64,000 nt of DNA from CAYSNP01 sp050945855 (GTDB lineage Bacteria > Bacillota > Clostridia > Christensenellales > DTU072): positions 1-64,000 of the forward strand of contig JBMNTS010000003.1 in the NCBI GenBank assembly GCA_050945855.1, in the 5' to 3' direction. The translations under genes were made by a program, and so were the position numbers. Below the pieces are notes generated by a model. The model was not told where the DNA came from. It saw nothing but the letters and a program-made list of their open reading frames with translations, and made no database searches. Below, piece by piece: positions 23,634-32,471 of the stretch. Every line of letters begins with the position of its first letter. The stretch's first letter is position 1.

Positions 23634-25418
23634 CTATTGCATTTGCTTAATGTTGCGCTTAAGGATTCTGCGCTGCTTATGCAATTCCTCGGGCATTCTG
23701 TCAAAGGTCTTGAAGTAGCGGTCTATCTCTCTTGCTTCTTTTTCCCAAAGCTCTTTTTCTACCTTAAGAATATCCGCAAGCTGCTCGCGTGAAAAATCCA
23801 GTCCTTCCAGATTGATGTCCTCGGGTCTGGGAACGTAGCCGATAGGGGTCTCCACGGCGTCTACCGCGTCCTCGCACCTTTTGATTATCCATTCCAGTAC
23901 CCTCATATTCTCGCCGAAGCCCGGCCAGATAAACTTTCCGTTTTCGTCCTGACGGAACCAGTTGACGTTAAACACTTTGGGCATATACTTGGTGTCGCGG
24001 CTGCCCATTTTGAGCCAGTGCGCGAAGTAATCGCCCATATTGTAGCCGCAGAAAGGCAGCATCGCCATAGGGTCGTGGCGCAGCACGCCCACTTTGCCGG
24101 CAGCCGCTGCGGTGGTTTCCGAGGACATTATAGCGCCCATAAACACGCCGTGCTTCCAGTCGCGCGCCTGATATACCAGCGGAGTGGTCTTTGCCCTTCT
24201 TCCGCCAAAGACAATAGCGCTGATGGGCACGCCTTGCGGTTTTTCCCAGTTCTTGGAAATACAAGGACAGTTTTTGGCGGGAGCGGTAAAACGGGAGTTG
24301 GGGTTGGCGCCCACTATCTTTTTGCCGTTTTCGTCTACCATGCCCGCGTGCCACTTGTTGCCCTTCCAGTCCAGCGCGTTTGCGGGCGGATTGTTATCCA
24401 GGCCTTCCCACCAAACCGTCTTATTGTCAAGGTTAAGCACTACGTTGGTAAAAATCGTGCCTTCTTTGGTGCTTGCCAGCGCGTTGGGGTTGGATTTTTC
24501 GTTGGTGCCGGGAGCTACTCCGAAAAAGCCGTTTTCGGGGTTGATGGCGTATAGCTTTTTGCCCCTGCCCTTTCTTATCCACGCTATATCGTCGCCCACC
24601 GTCCATATCTTGTACCCTTTTTCGGTATACACTTTGGGAGGGATAAGCATAGCCAGATTGGTTTTGCCGCAAGCGGAGGGGAAGGCCGCCGCGATGTATT
24701 TGGTGTCGCCGTCCGGCTTTTCCACGCCTAAAATAAGCATGTGTTCCGCCATCCAGTTCTCCTGGCGCGCCTGATAGCTCGCTATGCGCAGAGCGTGGCA
24801 TTTTTTACCCAGCAGAACGTTGCCGCCGTAGCCCGAATTGACCGAATAAATAAAGTTTTGCTCGGGGAAATGGCAGATGTATCTGTTTTCCAATTCCAAA
24901 TTAACCTTGCCGTGAACGCCTCTGGTAAAATCGGCGCTGTCCCCCAAATGCTCAATAACCTTAGTCCCCACTCTGGTCATAATAAGCATATTTAACACTA
25001 CGTAAATGCTGTCGGTAAGCTCTATGCCTATCTTGGCGAATTTGCTGCCCACCTTGCCCATGCTGTAAGGGATAACGTACATGGTACGCCCGCGCATAGC
25101 GCCCTCGGAAATCTTATGCAGCATTGCAAAAGTTTCCTCGGGGTCCTTCCAGTTGTTGGTAGGACCTGCTTCCTCTTTGGATTTGGTGCATATAAATGTG
25201 CGGTCTTCCACCCTCGCCACGTCGTTGACGGCCGTTCTGTGATAAAGACAGCCGGGCAAGAGTTTTTGATTAAGTTTGATTACTTCGCCGGTTTTAACCG
25301 CTTCCTTTATCAATTCCTTTTTCTGTTTTTCGCTGCCGTCTATCCAAACAACTTTGTCAGGCTGGAAGATGCCCTCATATTTGCTAATAAAGTCTAAGAC
25401 ATATTTGTTAGTAGTCAT
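23634..25418 (-). CDS. pckG: Phosphoenolpyruvate carboxykinase (GTP)
   Basis: It interconverts oxaloacetate plus GTP with PEP plus CO2 and GDP; in fermenters it can run as a CO2-fixing anaplerotic or succinate-forming step. The P-loop with its hyper-reactive cysteine is FPSACGKTN near residues 246-254. Also seen are EDRTFICTKSKEEAGPTNNW near residue 73, MGRxMYVIPYSMG-type substrate loop (RGRTMYVIPYSMG), and NWFRQDENGKFIWPGFGENM near the C-terminus. I start at ATG 25418 (MTTNKYV), which follows AAGGAG; the upstream alternative at 25445 lies before that site. Length (594) is standard. Own promoter and terminator. Confidence 0.97.
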   Translation of the reverse strand: MTTNKYVLDFISKYEGIFQPDKVVWIDGSEKQKKELIKEAVKTGEVIKLNQKLLPGCLYHRTAVNDVARVEDRTFICTKSKEEAGPTNNWKDPEETFAMLHKISEGAMRGRTMYVIPYSMGKVGSKFAKIGIELTDSIYVVLNMLIMTRVGTKVIEHLGDSADFTRGVHGKVNLELENRYICHFPEQNFIYSVNSGYGGNVLLGKKCHALRIASYQARQENWMAEHMLILGVEKPDGDTKYIAAAFPSACGKTNLAMLIPPKVYTEKGYKIWTVGDDIAWIRKGRGKKLYAINPENGFFGVAPGTNEKSNPNALASTKEGTIFTNVVLNLDNKTVWWEGLDNNPPANALDWKGNKWHAGMVDENGKKIVGANPNSRFTAPAKNCPCISKNWEKPQGVPISAIVFGGRRAKTTPLVYQARDWKHGVFMGAIMSSETTAAAAGKVGVLRHDPMAMLPFCGYNMGDYFAHWLKMGSRDTKYMPKVFNVNWFRQDENGKFIWPGFGENMRVLEWIIKRCEDAVDAVETPIGYVPRPEDINLEGLDFSREQLADILKVEKELWEKEAREIDRYFKTFDRMPEELHKQRRILKRNIKQMQ

Positions 25419-25462
25419 ACGAGTTCTCCTTAAAAAAATTCCCATAATACTATGGTGCCCTT

Positions 25463-25491
25463 ATTCTATCACAATATATTATTATTTGCAA
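25463..25491 (-). promoter_or_regulatory. Sigma-A promoter of pckG
   Basis: TTGCAA (25491-25486), 17 bases, TAGAAT (25468-25463); start near 25456. Confidence 0.72.
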
Positions 25492-25511
25492 ATAAATGGG
25501 TTTTAATTACC

Positions 25512-25545
25512 AAAAAAAAGCAGAAACCGGCTTTACGGTTTCTGC
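25512..25545 (-). terminator. Strong leftward terminator
   Basis: GCAGAAACCG pairs over ten bases with CGGTTTCTGC (25545-25536 with 25529-25520 on the minus strand), then eight T (25519-25512). It ends any transcript entering from the right. Confidence 0.88.
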
Positions 25546-25608
25546 GAAATCAAAACGCTTTTTTAAGCGTTAGGCATATTCGCCCTTGATTGTAGGATGT
25601 GCCGTTAT
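25512..25608 (-). ncRNA. Candidate small RNA with two hairpins and a terminator
   Basis: A leftward TATAAT at 25620-25615 predicts a start near 25608. The next 97 bases contain a hairpin AACGCTT-4-AAGCGTT (25554-25571) and end in the strong terminator. No -35 is convincing and no open frame is present. Because the upstream gene already has a terminator at 25662-25682, this second terminated stretch needs its own transcript or readthrough. Confidence 0.28.
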
Positions 25609-25661
25609 CCGAATATTATACATGCCTTTTTGCGCAACGCATATTTATTTCCCGGCTAAAC

Positions 25662-25682
25662 AAAAAGCGCCCTTGCGGGCGC
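25662..25682 (-). terminator. Terminator after the transposase-like gene
   Basis: GCGCCC-TTGC-GGGCGC (25682-25667) with five T on the minus strand (25666-25662), 30 bases after the stop codon at 25713. Confidence 0.75.
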
Positions 25683-25712
25683 AAATAGGTGGATTTATAA
25701 TGTGCAAAGGGC

Positions 25713-26606
25713 TTATAAGCCCATAAAATATTTGGCATACTCCTCGGAATAACCCGTCTTTTCCCGAACTTTGGCTATTGTGTCAAGAATAAGCTCGTCG
25801 GTGAATCCTTCTATCCCCAGCAGCTCCGCCGCGTCGTAAAAGGGAAATTTTTCATCCAGCGTCAGATTTAACAGACAGTACAGCAAAACTTCGTTTTTTT
25901 CGCCTTCGGGCAACCTGAATTTTTTGTATACTTTGTCGAAAGGAACTTCCGTGCGCCTTACCGTATTGACGATTATTCCGCTCAGGCTTTCCTTATTAAG
26001 AGAGGCGTAAGCGGGATACCTTGCGATGTTTTCGCTCAATACGTCGCCCAGTCTTTCCCTTACTGCGGACGTATAATCCTTTTTGGGAGTAAATTTAGCG
26101 TGCGAATCGTAAAACGCCTGCATGTCAAAAGGCTTGCCCACAGCGTAGGCGTAAGCGTCCGTCAAAATCGGGGAAGCGTTAAGGTACGCCGGGTAACTGG
26201 AATAAGCGTAAGAAGCCATATCCTGTCCCGCGTAATTGCAGGCGTAATGCAGACTGAGCACGCAATCGGCGATTTTTCCCGCGCTCTTTAAGCGCATGAC
26301 ATTATACGCGGATTGGAAAACCATGCCTACCCGCTCAAAAGTCTGATTGTAATATTCGCTGAACTCGCCGTTTAAGCACTCCGCGTAGTCAATCAGGGCG
26401 GCCCCTATCCCTTCCCTGCTGCCCAAAAGCAGGGAGAGAGTGTCGGGGGCTATATAATAAGCCACGACATCAATATTAAAGGCGGGGGCGCACTGCATAA
26501 TCCTGTTAAGCATATAAGCCTTAGCGCGGTCGTCTCCCATTACTGCGCCGGGAATCCTTGACGATAGGGTAACACAGGCGTAATAGCCTTGAGGCCTTTT
26601 GGACAT
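25713..26606 (-). CDS. Degenerate IS200/REP-associated transposase-like protein, HUH motif lost
   Basis: The first 145 residues follow the Y1 transposase (RAYT) pattern: YYACVTLSSR in place of the usual YHVTxRGN, then FNIDVVAYYIAPDTLSLLL where the family has VHAYxLMPNHVHLLL, then YYNQTFERVGMVFQSAYNV for the YxNxxxGRxGxLFQxRF block, and SLHYACNYAG...YAYSSYPAYL for YIHxNPVxAG...YxWSSYxxYL. The two HUH histidines are replaced (Thr56 and Ser58 in APDTLS), so DNA nicking is unlikely. The C-terminal 150 residues are helical, possibly DNA-binding (YDAAELLGIEGFTDEL). It is 17 bases downstream of the giant phosphoesterase gene, in one operon. Probably a retained, non-transposing descendant. Confidence 0.6.
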   Translation of the reverse strand: MSKRPQGYYACVTLSSRIPGAVMGDDRAKAYMLNRIMQCAPAFNIDVVAYYIAPDTLSLLLGSREGIGAALIDYAECLNGEFSEYYNQTFERVGMVFQSAYNVMRLKSAGKIADCVLSLHYACNYAGQDMASYAYSSYPAYLNASPILTDAYAYAVGKPFDMQAFYDSHAKFTPKKDYTSAVRERLGDVLSENIARYPAYASLNKESLSGIIVNTVRRTEVPFDKVYKKFRLPEGEKNEVLLYCLLNLTLDEKFPFYDAAELLGIEGFTDELILDTIAKVREKTGYSEEYAKYFMGL

Positions 26607-26623
26607 AACTTTTCCTTCAGGAC

Positions 26624-29600
26624 TTATTTAGCCCTTTTTATTTTTATTTCCCTTAATATAACAAAAGCGCCCGCCGCCAAAACGGTAACCACTACCGCGC
26701 CGGCAACGATTATGTTGGTAAGCAATCCGTAGGGATTGAGTTCCTTTATGGTGTCCGAGGCAAGGTCGTATTCATAGCCCTGATAATACAGGTCTTTGCC
26801 GTCAAAATACAGTTTGCCGAAAGTGGGATTGGCGAGCCCTTTGCCGTAAGCTACGGGCACGTCCTCGTTGTCTTTGTAATCGTAGTACTTGTTGCCTAAG
26901 GTGCCTAAGTTAATATACAGGGTTCCCTTATCCTTGGTGAGTTTTTGCTTGCCGGTCGCGGGCAGGTTGACGGGCTTGCCCTCTTCGTCCAGATAATAGC
27001 TTTCCGTATAAGTGTGGTCGTGTCCCTGCAACACAAGGCTTACGCCGTATTGAGGAAATACGGGGGTAAGCTGAGCGCGCAAGCCCTCCACATCGGCGTC
27101 ATAGGAGTGTGAGCCTTTGGTATACGGACCCTTATGCATTATTACCACTTTATACTCTTTATCCGCGCCCTCCAGATCGGCTATCAGCCAATTATACTGC
27201 GCCTCACCCAACTTGTTATCCTCTATATCGTTGGTGTTAAGCACGGTAAAATGCACTCCGCTGTAGTCAAAGGAGTAATACACGCCGGTAGAAGTATCCT
27301 GAGACGGATAGCTGAAGTTGTGATGCGCCACCATATAGTTGTAAGCGCTTGTCACAACCTCCGAAGAAGAGGGGACATAATCGTCGGTAGGCTCAAAAAC
27401 TTTCGTTTCGTGATTGCCGGTAGTGGATACCATCGTGGTGTTTGCCCAGATAGCCTGCGGAATATCCAGATAATACCCGTATTGCTTGATATTGCTTGAG
27501 CTGTCCACGGAATCGCCCATATCTATTACGAAATCGTATCCCAAATCAAATACCTTGTTCACGCTCGCCAGTATCTTTGCCGCCTGCCTGTATTCGGCAG
27601 CGGTATAGCCTTGCAAGTCCGAAATTAGCAGCGCCTCAAAAGGAGCGTTGTCCGCGGGCGCGGTCTTGAAGGTGTAAACGGGAGACAAATATCCGTCCTC
27701 CACGCTGCCTATCCTATAATAATAAGTGGTGCCGGGCTGCAGTCCGGTAAGGCTTATGGTATGGCGCGCCTTTTCTATGGTAGTTTTGGTAACTGCGAGC
27801 AGACCCACGTCAATAAGCGGCCTTCTCATAGCGTATATCTCGGTATCGCCGCTCTTTACGGTAGCCTTGGCGATATCAAAAGGCTTATTGTCAAAGGGGT
27901 AGTAAGCTATCGCGGTATCCTCAATCCTGGAATCGGTAAAATACACGAAATTCTTTGCGGTTTTGGGATCGTCGCCGAAATTTACCGCAAGCATGCCGGG
28001 CAGTTTTCCGTTTTCTATGGTAGGATTGTCCGCGATCTCTTCGGTGGTAAAAGTAAACTCGTCCCCCTCCTCAAAGGTGATAAGGTTAAGCTGCTCCGGT
28101 CTGCCCTCGGGGAAAATGTCCACGGCGAAAGAATACAGAATATCCGCGCCGATATTGCCCAGTCCGGTATACAGGCTGTCCGTAATATAATCTTTTACTG
28201 CCTGGCTCAAAAAGTCGGTAAAGGTAAGCCCGTTAAGGTCAAAATCAAGGCCGATAAAGCCGATTACCTTTTCCGCAAGCAGCGCCAGATCTATGGCGGC
28301 GGGGTCAAATTTGGGATAGCCCACCAGCGTGCCTAAAGTCTTGAGCGCCTTTATTTCGCTTTGGGTCAAATCCGCGGTCAAATCAATTTTGCTGTTGAAA
28401 ACCGTAAGCAAAACATTGTACAGTGAATCATCATTGTTAACCAGATAATCAACAAGTTGCTTAATGGTATCGCCGGAGCGCATATTATCAAAGCTTTCCT
28501 TTATATTGGCGGGCAACCGGTCGTAATCGGTCACATCTTCGCCTTGTACATAGGTCAGATAGCAATAGGTGACAAATTCAAAGATATTGGTTCCGTCAGA
28601 GGCGGTCTGAATATTGACCACATTGTCAACCATATCTTTAAGATAGGCAAACAACTTGTTATTGCCATCCTGAAAAGCGGGATGTTCCCCCTTGTATTGG
28701 TAGTCGGCAAGCCCTATTACTTCTATCTGATTGATAAGATTGACAATAATTTTGTCAATCATGGGAGCAATACCGGAAAGGTAAGAAGGCAGTTTATCTT
28801 TAATCCCGCCGATAAGACCCAGGATTACATCCATATCAAGATATCTGTAAGTATAATCGTCAATCACGTTGCCCAACAGTTTTGAGGAGGCATAATCGCT
28901 CATATCCGTACAAACTCTGCCGTCGAAATAACGGCTGTTGCCGCTGTCCGCCAGGTACTGCATGGGCAGATAGCCGGCATCAATAATGGAAGAAAAATCA
29001 ATTTCCCTGATGACGTAACTTTGGGCATGGAATTTTTGCGTTAAGATGTCTCCCTTCGTCCCTCTTTCTATGTACGCCTTTCTGTAGCCGCCTCCGCCGG
29101 AGAACAACGAAGTGGTCTGGATATCCAGTATTCTGTTAAGATTGTAAGAGGTGTGCCCCGCGATATTATTGGCGTGAACATGTCCGGTAAAGGTGTATCT
29201 TACGCCCATATCCGCAAGGTAATCGGTGGCCGTTACGTAATTATCCAGAATAAAGCCGGTAAAAATATTGTACTCCTCGGTAAAATGCAATACGGCGGAG
29301 TGATGCATTATGGCTATGCCCGTTTTGTTTTCCAGCGAGGGGGCATGCGCGTCTATAAAATCAACGGTGGAAGCAAAAAGTCTGCCGCCCAGCAAATGTC
29401 CATCTTCCTCGTTGGAAAGCTCCTCGTCCACGGATAAGAAGAAATAATCGTTGTCGTCAATCGCAAGGTAAGACAGTTCGCCCAAAGGGAAATCCTCGTC
29501 ATCCTGAATGCCGTTTTCTATATATTGCCACGCCACGGTAAGGTTGGGCGCCAGTGAGGAGTTGATAAAAGCGTCGCCGTCCCCCTCATAAGGCAGCAGC

Positions 29601-30205
29601 GTAGCGTTAAGTTCTTCCTCGGTGTAAAAAGCCAGCGCCTCTTCCTCGGAAATGTCCGGGAAGCCCAAAGAGGAGTATATAATGCTCAGGTCTTTTCTGC
29701 TTACGTTGGGCGCGTCCACTTTATCGCCGTTTGTCAGATAACGGTATGTGCTGGGATTGTAGATGTCGTGATTGCCGAAAGCAACAAAAATCTGAAATCC
29801 GGGCTTGTCGTAATCGGCGCGGATGCGGTTCTGCAAATCGCGCAAGGCGTTTGCCACGTCTATATGCCCCGCCCTTTCGCCGTTGTAGGTATTGTCCCCG
29901 GAAAGCACCACATAGTCCGGATTTTGCTCGTAAATCAGTTCTAACTGGTGCTTAAAAGCTGCGGAAGGCTCCGCCAGTTTGGTGCCCATATCAATATCCG
30001 CTTTGTAATCGCCCTGATAATTGGGAGAACAATGCCTTAACGGGTAATAGTGAAGGTCGGATATATGTATAATGTAAAGCTCGTCCTGTTTGACATATTC
30101 TTCAGCGGCGGCGGGCGAATATTCCAAGGAAAGAACGCCTATTACCGTAATTGAAAGAATCAAAGCAAGACATACGATAGTTTTTCTGGAAAGCAATTTT
30201 GTCAT
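26624..30205 (-). CDS. Surface-anchored protein with two calcineurin-like phosphoesterase domains
   Basis: A 1193-residue exported protein. Residues 1-34 are a signal sequence. Domain 1 (about 43-350) has all metallophosphoesterase motifs: SDLHY (Asp50, His52), LSGDNTYNGE, FGNHD, MHHSA and GHVHAN. A long middle region (350-760) has no motif I recognise. A fibronectin-III-like segment (LTGLQPGTTYYYRIGS, near 830) leads into domain 2 (about 855-1110), which resembles purple acid phosphatase: SDLQG, MGDSVD, TTGNHET, IMHKGPY, GHDHTYTES. A C-terminal helix (about 1164-1184) with a KIKRAK tail anchors it. GGAGGT precedes the ATG. Substrate unknown: nucleotide, phosphodiester or teichoic acid hydrolysis is possible. 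Confidence 0.9.
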   Translation of the reverse strand: MTKLLSRKTIVCLALILSITVIGVLSLEYSPAAAEEYVKQDELYIIHISDLHYYPLRHCSPNYQGDYKADIDMGTKLAEPSAAFKHQLELIYEQNPDYVVLSGDNTYNGERAGHIDVANALRDLQNRIRADYDKPGFQIFVAFGNHDIYNPSTYRYLTNGDKVDAPNVSRKDLSIIYSSLGFPDISEEEALAFYTEEELNATLLPYEGDGDAFINSSLAPNLTVAWQYIENGIQDDEDFPLGELSYLAIDDNDYFFLSVDEELSNEEDGHLLGGRLFASTVDFIDAHAPSLENKTGIAIMHHSAVLHFTEEYNIFTGFILDNYVTATDYLADMGVRYTFTGHVHANNIAGHTSYNLNRILDIQTTSLFSGGGGYRKAYIERGTKGDILTQKFHAQSYVIREIDFSSIIDAGYLPMQYLADSGNSRYFDGRVCTDMSDYASSKLLGNVIDDYTYRYLDMDVILGLIGGIKDKLPSYLSGIAPMIDKIIVNLINQIEVIGLADYQYKGEHPAFQDGNNKLFAYLKDMVDNVVNIQTASDGTNIFEFVTYCYLTYVQGEDVTDYDRLPANIKESFDNMRSGDTIKQLVDYLVNNDDSLYNVLLTVFNSKIDLTADLTQSEIKALKTLGTLVGYPKFDPAAIDLALLAEKVIGFIGLDFDLNGLTFTDFLSQAVKDYITDSLYTGLGNIGADILYSFAVDIFPEGRPEQLNLITFEEGDEFTFTTEEIADNPTIENGKLPGMLAVNFGDDPKTAKNFVYFTDSRIEDTAIAYYPFDNKPFDIAKATVKSGDTEIYAMRRPLIDVGLLAVTKTTIEKARHTISLTGLQPGTTYYYRIGSVEDGYLSPVYTFKTAPADNAPFEALLISDLQGYTAAEYRQAAKILASVNKVFDLGYDFVIDMGDSVDSSSNIKQYGYYLDIPQAIWANTTMVSTTGNHETKVFEPTDDYVPSSSEVVTSAYNYMVAHHNFSYPSQDTSTGVYYSFDYSGVHFTVLNTNDIEDNKLGEAQYNWLIADLEGADKEYKVVIMHKGPYTKGSHSYDADVEGLRAQLTPVFPQYGVSLVLQGHDHTYTESYYLDEEGKPVNLPATGKQKLTKDKGTLYINLGTLGNKYYDYKDNEDVPVAYGKGLANPTFGKLYFDGKDLYYQGYEYDLASDTIKELNPYGLLTNIIVAGAVVVTVLAAGAFVILREIKIKRAK

Positions 30206-30233
30206 TGTAACCTCCGGTTAACGTATATTAATG

Positions 30234-30262
30234 ATTTTATCATACAATCAACCATATTTCAA
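30234..30262 (-). promoter_or_regulatory. Sigma-A promoter of the double phosphoesterase operon
   Basis: TTGAAA (30262-30257), 17 bases, TAAAAT (30239-30234). Just upstream, two copies of a 14-base A/T-rich unit starting GCAATTATAT (30271 and 30285) could act as an UP element. Confidence 0.6.
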
Positions 30263-30339
30263 GATGATATGCAATTATATATATGCAATTATATAGTATA
30301 TATCCTCTGAGGCATTAAATCAAGCCCTTAATCGGTCTA

Positions 30340-30368
30340 TTGACAAAGGTTTTTCGCTGTGTTAAACT
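30340..30368 (+). promoter_or_regulatory. Sigma-A promoter of the lipoprotein gene
   Basis: TTGACA (30340-30345), 17 bases, TAAACT (30363-30368); start near 30375. Confidence 0.7.
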
Positions 30369-30410
30369 TGAACGTGAAAATGGGGAATTTTTTTATAAAA
30401 AGGAGTTGCT

Positions 30411-31586
30411 ATGTCTAAGAGAAAAGCAGCTTTCACGGCATTAATAATATTCGCGCTTGCGCTTTCCATCCTGCTTTGCTCCTGCACGCCTCCTCTTCCG
30501 CGCAAGGCGGATTTTTCCGAAGTATTATCAAATTATGAGAAAACGGAGAACAAAAAGGCGGAGGCTCTTGTAAATATCTCTTTCGACGCCAGCTTCAACT
30601 TAAACGCGGAAGGGTTTGACGGCGAATACACCATCAAGTTTGTGCAAACGGGGGAAATGGACAGAATCGCCAACGGCGGCAAGGCGGTAGCCGATTTTGA
30701 TGTTTATACCGCGCCCACCGATAAGGCCAACAGCGAGCTTTCCTTAATTATTTTTGCGCTGAAAAGCAAAGGGCTTACCGATTTGGCCACAATAATCGAA
30801 GATTATTTCCACAAAAAGACTACTATGGCAAGCCTTCTTGTCGGCTATGACGGGGCGGATACCTTTAATATCAAGACAGGCTATTATCCCAAAGGCGGGC
30901 AAAGGGAATACCAGACTTTTTACGCGATAAGCCAGCAGACCATAGGCCAATATGAGGATATGCTGGGTCTGGGCGACGCAAGGACAATTTCCTTCAAGGA
31001 TTTGCTGGTGACAAGCGACTTTTTGGGCTTAGCCGCCAACCCCTCCGTTATGGCCGACGATACCGCCTCCCAGCGACTGGATAAGGACGCAAACGCTTTT
31101 CTGTACTCCTTTGCGCTGAACAATGCCTTGCTGAAAGATAATCTTATAAATATGTTTGAACAAAAAATACTTTATTACCTCTACCTGTTGGTGACCGACG
31201 AAAGCATATATGAAAGCTATAATCAAATAAAGAGTACGGTTAAGGGGTGGTTTAACATCGAAAGTACCTCTGTCAACGCCGCAGCCAACTCCGCAGGCAA
31301 TCTTTCCGCTATGAACACCGCGATTAAGCTGGCGCTGAATGTGCCCAATAAAGACCTTAAAAACGTTGTGAATATAATTATGCCGGGCAAGGGCGACGAG
31401 ATTGTCGCTCTGATAAGCGATATAAGAATCGGCATCAATATCAGCGTAAACGAAGAATATTTTTATGACGCTGACTCAATAATCCTGAGCGGATATGAGC
31501 CGGAGGGCATTTTTGAGAGCGCGGACTTGAATATTGAGGACAGAGAGGTATTGCCCTTTATTGATTTCCGGGGTACTACGGAATAA
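30411..31586 (+). CDS. Predicted lipoprotein, unknown function
   Basis: A 391-residue lipoprotein: basic start, hydrophobic stretch to residue 22, and lipobox LCSC with the lipidated Cys at 25, a substrate for the Lgt encoded at 693. The mature part is about 365 residues with no cysteine motif, rich in Asp, Asn, Ala, with alternating strands (VNISFDASFNLNAEGFDGEYT) and helices. No family is recognised; the layout resembles surface lipoproteins of uncultured Clostridia that form beta-rich shells. ATG 30411 follows AAGGAG. It is transcribed alone from its own promoter, diverging from the double phosphoesterase, with which it may share a surface location. Confidence 0.8.
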   Translation: MSKRKAAFTALIIFALALSILLCSCTPPLPRKADFSEVLSNYEKTENKKAEALVNISFDASFNLNAEGFDGEYTIKFVQTGEMDRIANGGKAVADFDVYTAPTDKANSELSLIIFALKSKGLTDLATIIEDYFHKKTTMASLLVGYDGADTFNIKTGYYPKGGQREYQTFYAISQQTIGQYEDMLGLGDARTISFKDLLVTSDFLGLAANPSVMADDTASQRLDKDANAFLYSFALNNALLKDNLINMFEQKILYYLYLLVTDESIYESYNQIKSTVKGWFNIESTSVNAAANSAGNLSAMNTAIKLALNVPNKDLKNVVNIIMPGKGDEIVALISDIRIGINISVNEEYFYDADSIILSGYEPEGIFESADLNIEDREVLPFIDFRGTTE

Positions 31587-31649
31587 ATCAAGCCAATATC
31601 ATTTATTCAAATTTTAACTTTTAAGCCTATCATTTTTATCCCTTAGGGC

Positions 31650-31678
31650 TTTACAACAACGCGGCTTTACATTATAAT
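31650..31678 (+). promoter_or_regulatory. Sigma-A promoter of the PHP-phospholipase pair
   Basis: TTTACA (31650-31655), 17 bases, TATAAT (31673-31678); start near 31685. Confidence 0.75.
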
Positions 31679-31711
31679 ATACGGGATTAAGGCGGGGCGG
31701 AGGTGTTTTTG

Positions 31712-32470
31712 GTGCAACTTTTCGGGGATTACCATACGCATACCGGCTACAGTGACGGGCGGGGCAGTATGGAAGATGTCGTGCGTGCCGCTATAGCCTG
31801 CGGGCTTAAAGAAGTGACAATAAGCGACCATAGTTTTACTTCTCCCTCCATTGGGGCGTTGACTGTTGAAAAATACAAAAAACAACGCGAACAGCTACCC
31901 AAACTAAGAGAAAAGTATCCCCAAATAAGCATTTTGCATTCCGTTGAGGCGAACATACTAAATTATGAAGGCACCATTGACCTGCCGGCGGAAGTGATGG
32001 GGGAGTTGGATATCATTATCGCCGGTTTTCATTTGAGCGCGTGGCCGGGGATAAAAGACTGGTACTCCTTTATCTGGAAAGGGGTCAAATCCAAGTTTAT
32101 TGCGCCCTCCGCAGCGCAACGGGCAAGAAACACCGCCGCGCTTATCAATACCATCAAAAAATACGATATTGATGTTCTCGCTCATCCCGACAGCGTACTT
32201 CGGACCGATATTAAAGACGTGGCAAAGGCGTGCGCCGATTACGGCACCCTTTTTGAGATAAACGTAAAGCATCTGGATTCCCTCTCGCCCTTATTGGAGG
32301 ATATACTGAGCACGGACGTCACCCTGATTGCGAATACGGACGCCCATTACCCCGAGAGAGTGGGGGAATTTTCCAAGGTACGCTCTTTTATCGCCGCGCA
32401 TAATATAGAGCCGTCAAGAATAGCCAACTGGGAAAGCGGACCCCGCTTCCGTTCACAAAGGAGAGTATAG
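31712..32470 (+). CDS. PHP-domain metal-dependent phosphoesterase
   Basis: A 252-residue PHP protein, a trinuclear-metal phosphoesterase fold found in histidinol phosphatases and YcdX-type enzymes. The motifs appear in order: GDYHTHTGYSDG, ISDHS, HSVEAN, AGFHLSAWPG, LAHPD, and IANTDAHYPE. The start is ambiguous because the GGAGG site at 31699-31703 is followed by in-frame GTG (31703), TTG (31709) and GTG (31712); I choose 31712 for spacing (MQLFGDYHTH). It is one base ahead of the phospholipase C-like gene, hence an operon. Substrate not predictable; a histidine pathway is not adjacent. Confidence 0.85.
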   Translation: MQLFGDYHTHTGYSDGRGSMEDVVRAAIACGLKEVTISDHSFTSPSIGALTVEKYKKQREQLPKLREKYPQISILHSVEANILNYEGTIDLPAEVMGELDIIIAGFHLSAWPGIKDWYSFIWKGVKSKFIAPSAAQRARNTAALINTIKKYDIDVLAHPDSVLRTDIKDVAKACADYGTLFEINVKHLDSLSPLLEDILSTDVTLIANTDAHYPERVGEFSKVRSFIAAHNIEPSRIANWESGPRFRSQRRV

Positions 32471-32471
32471 T

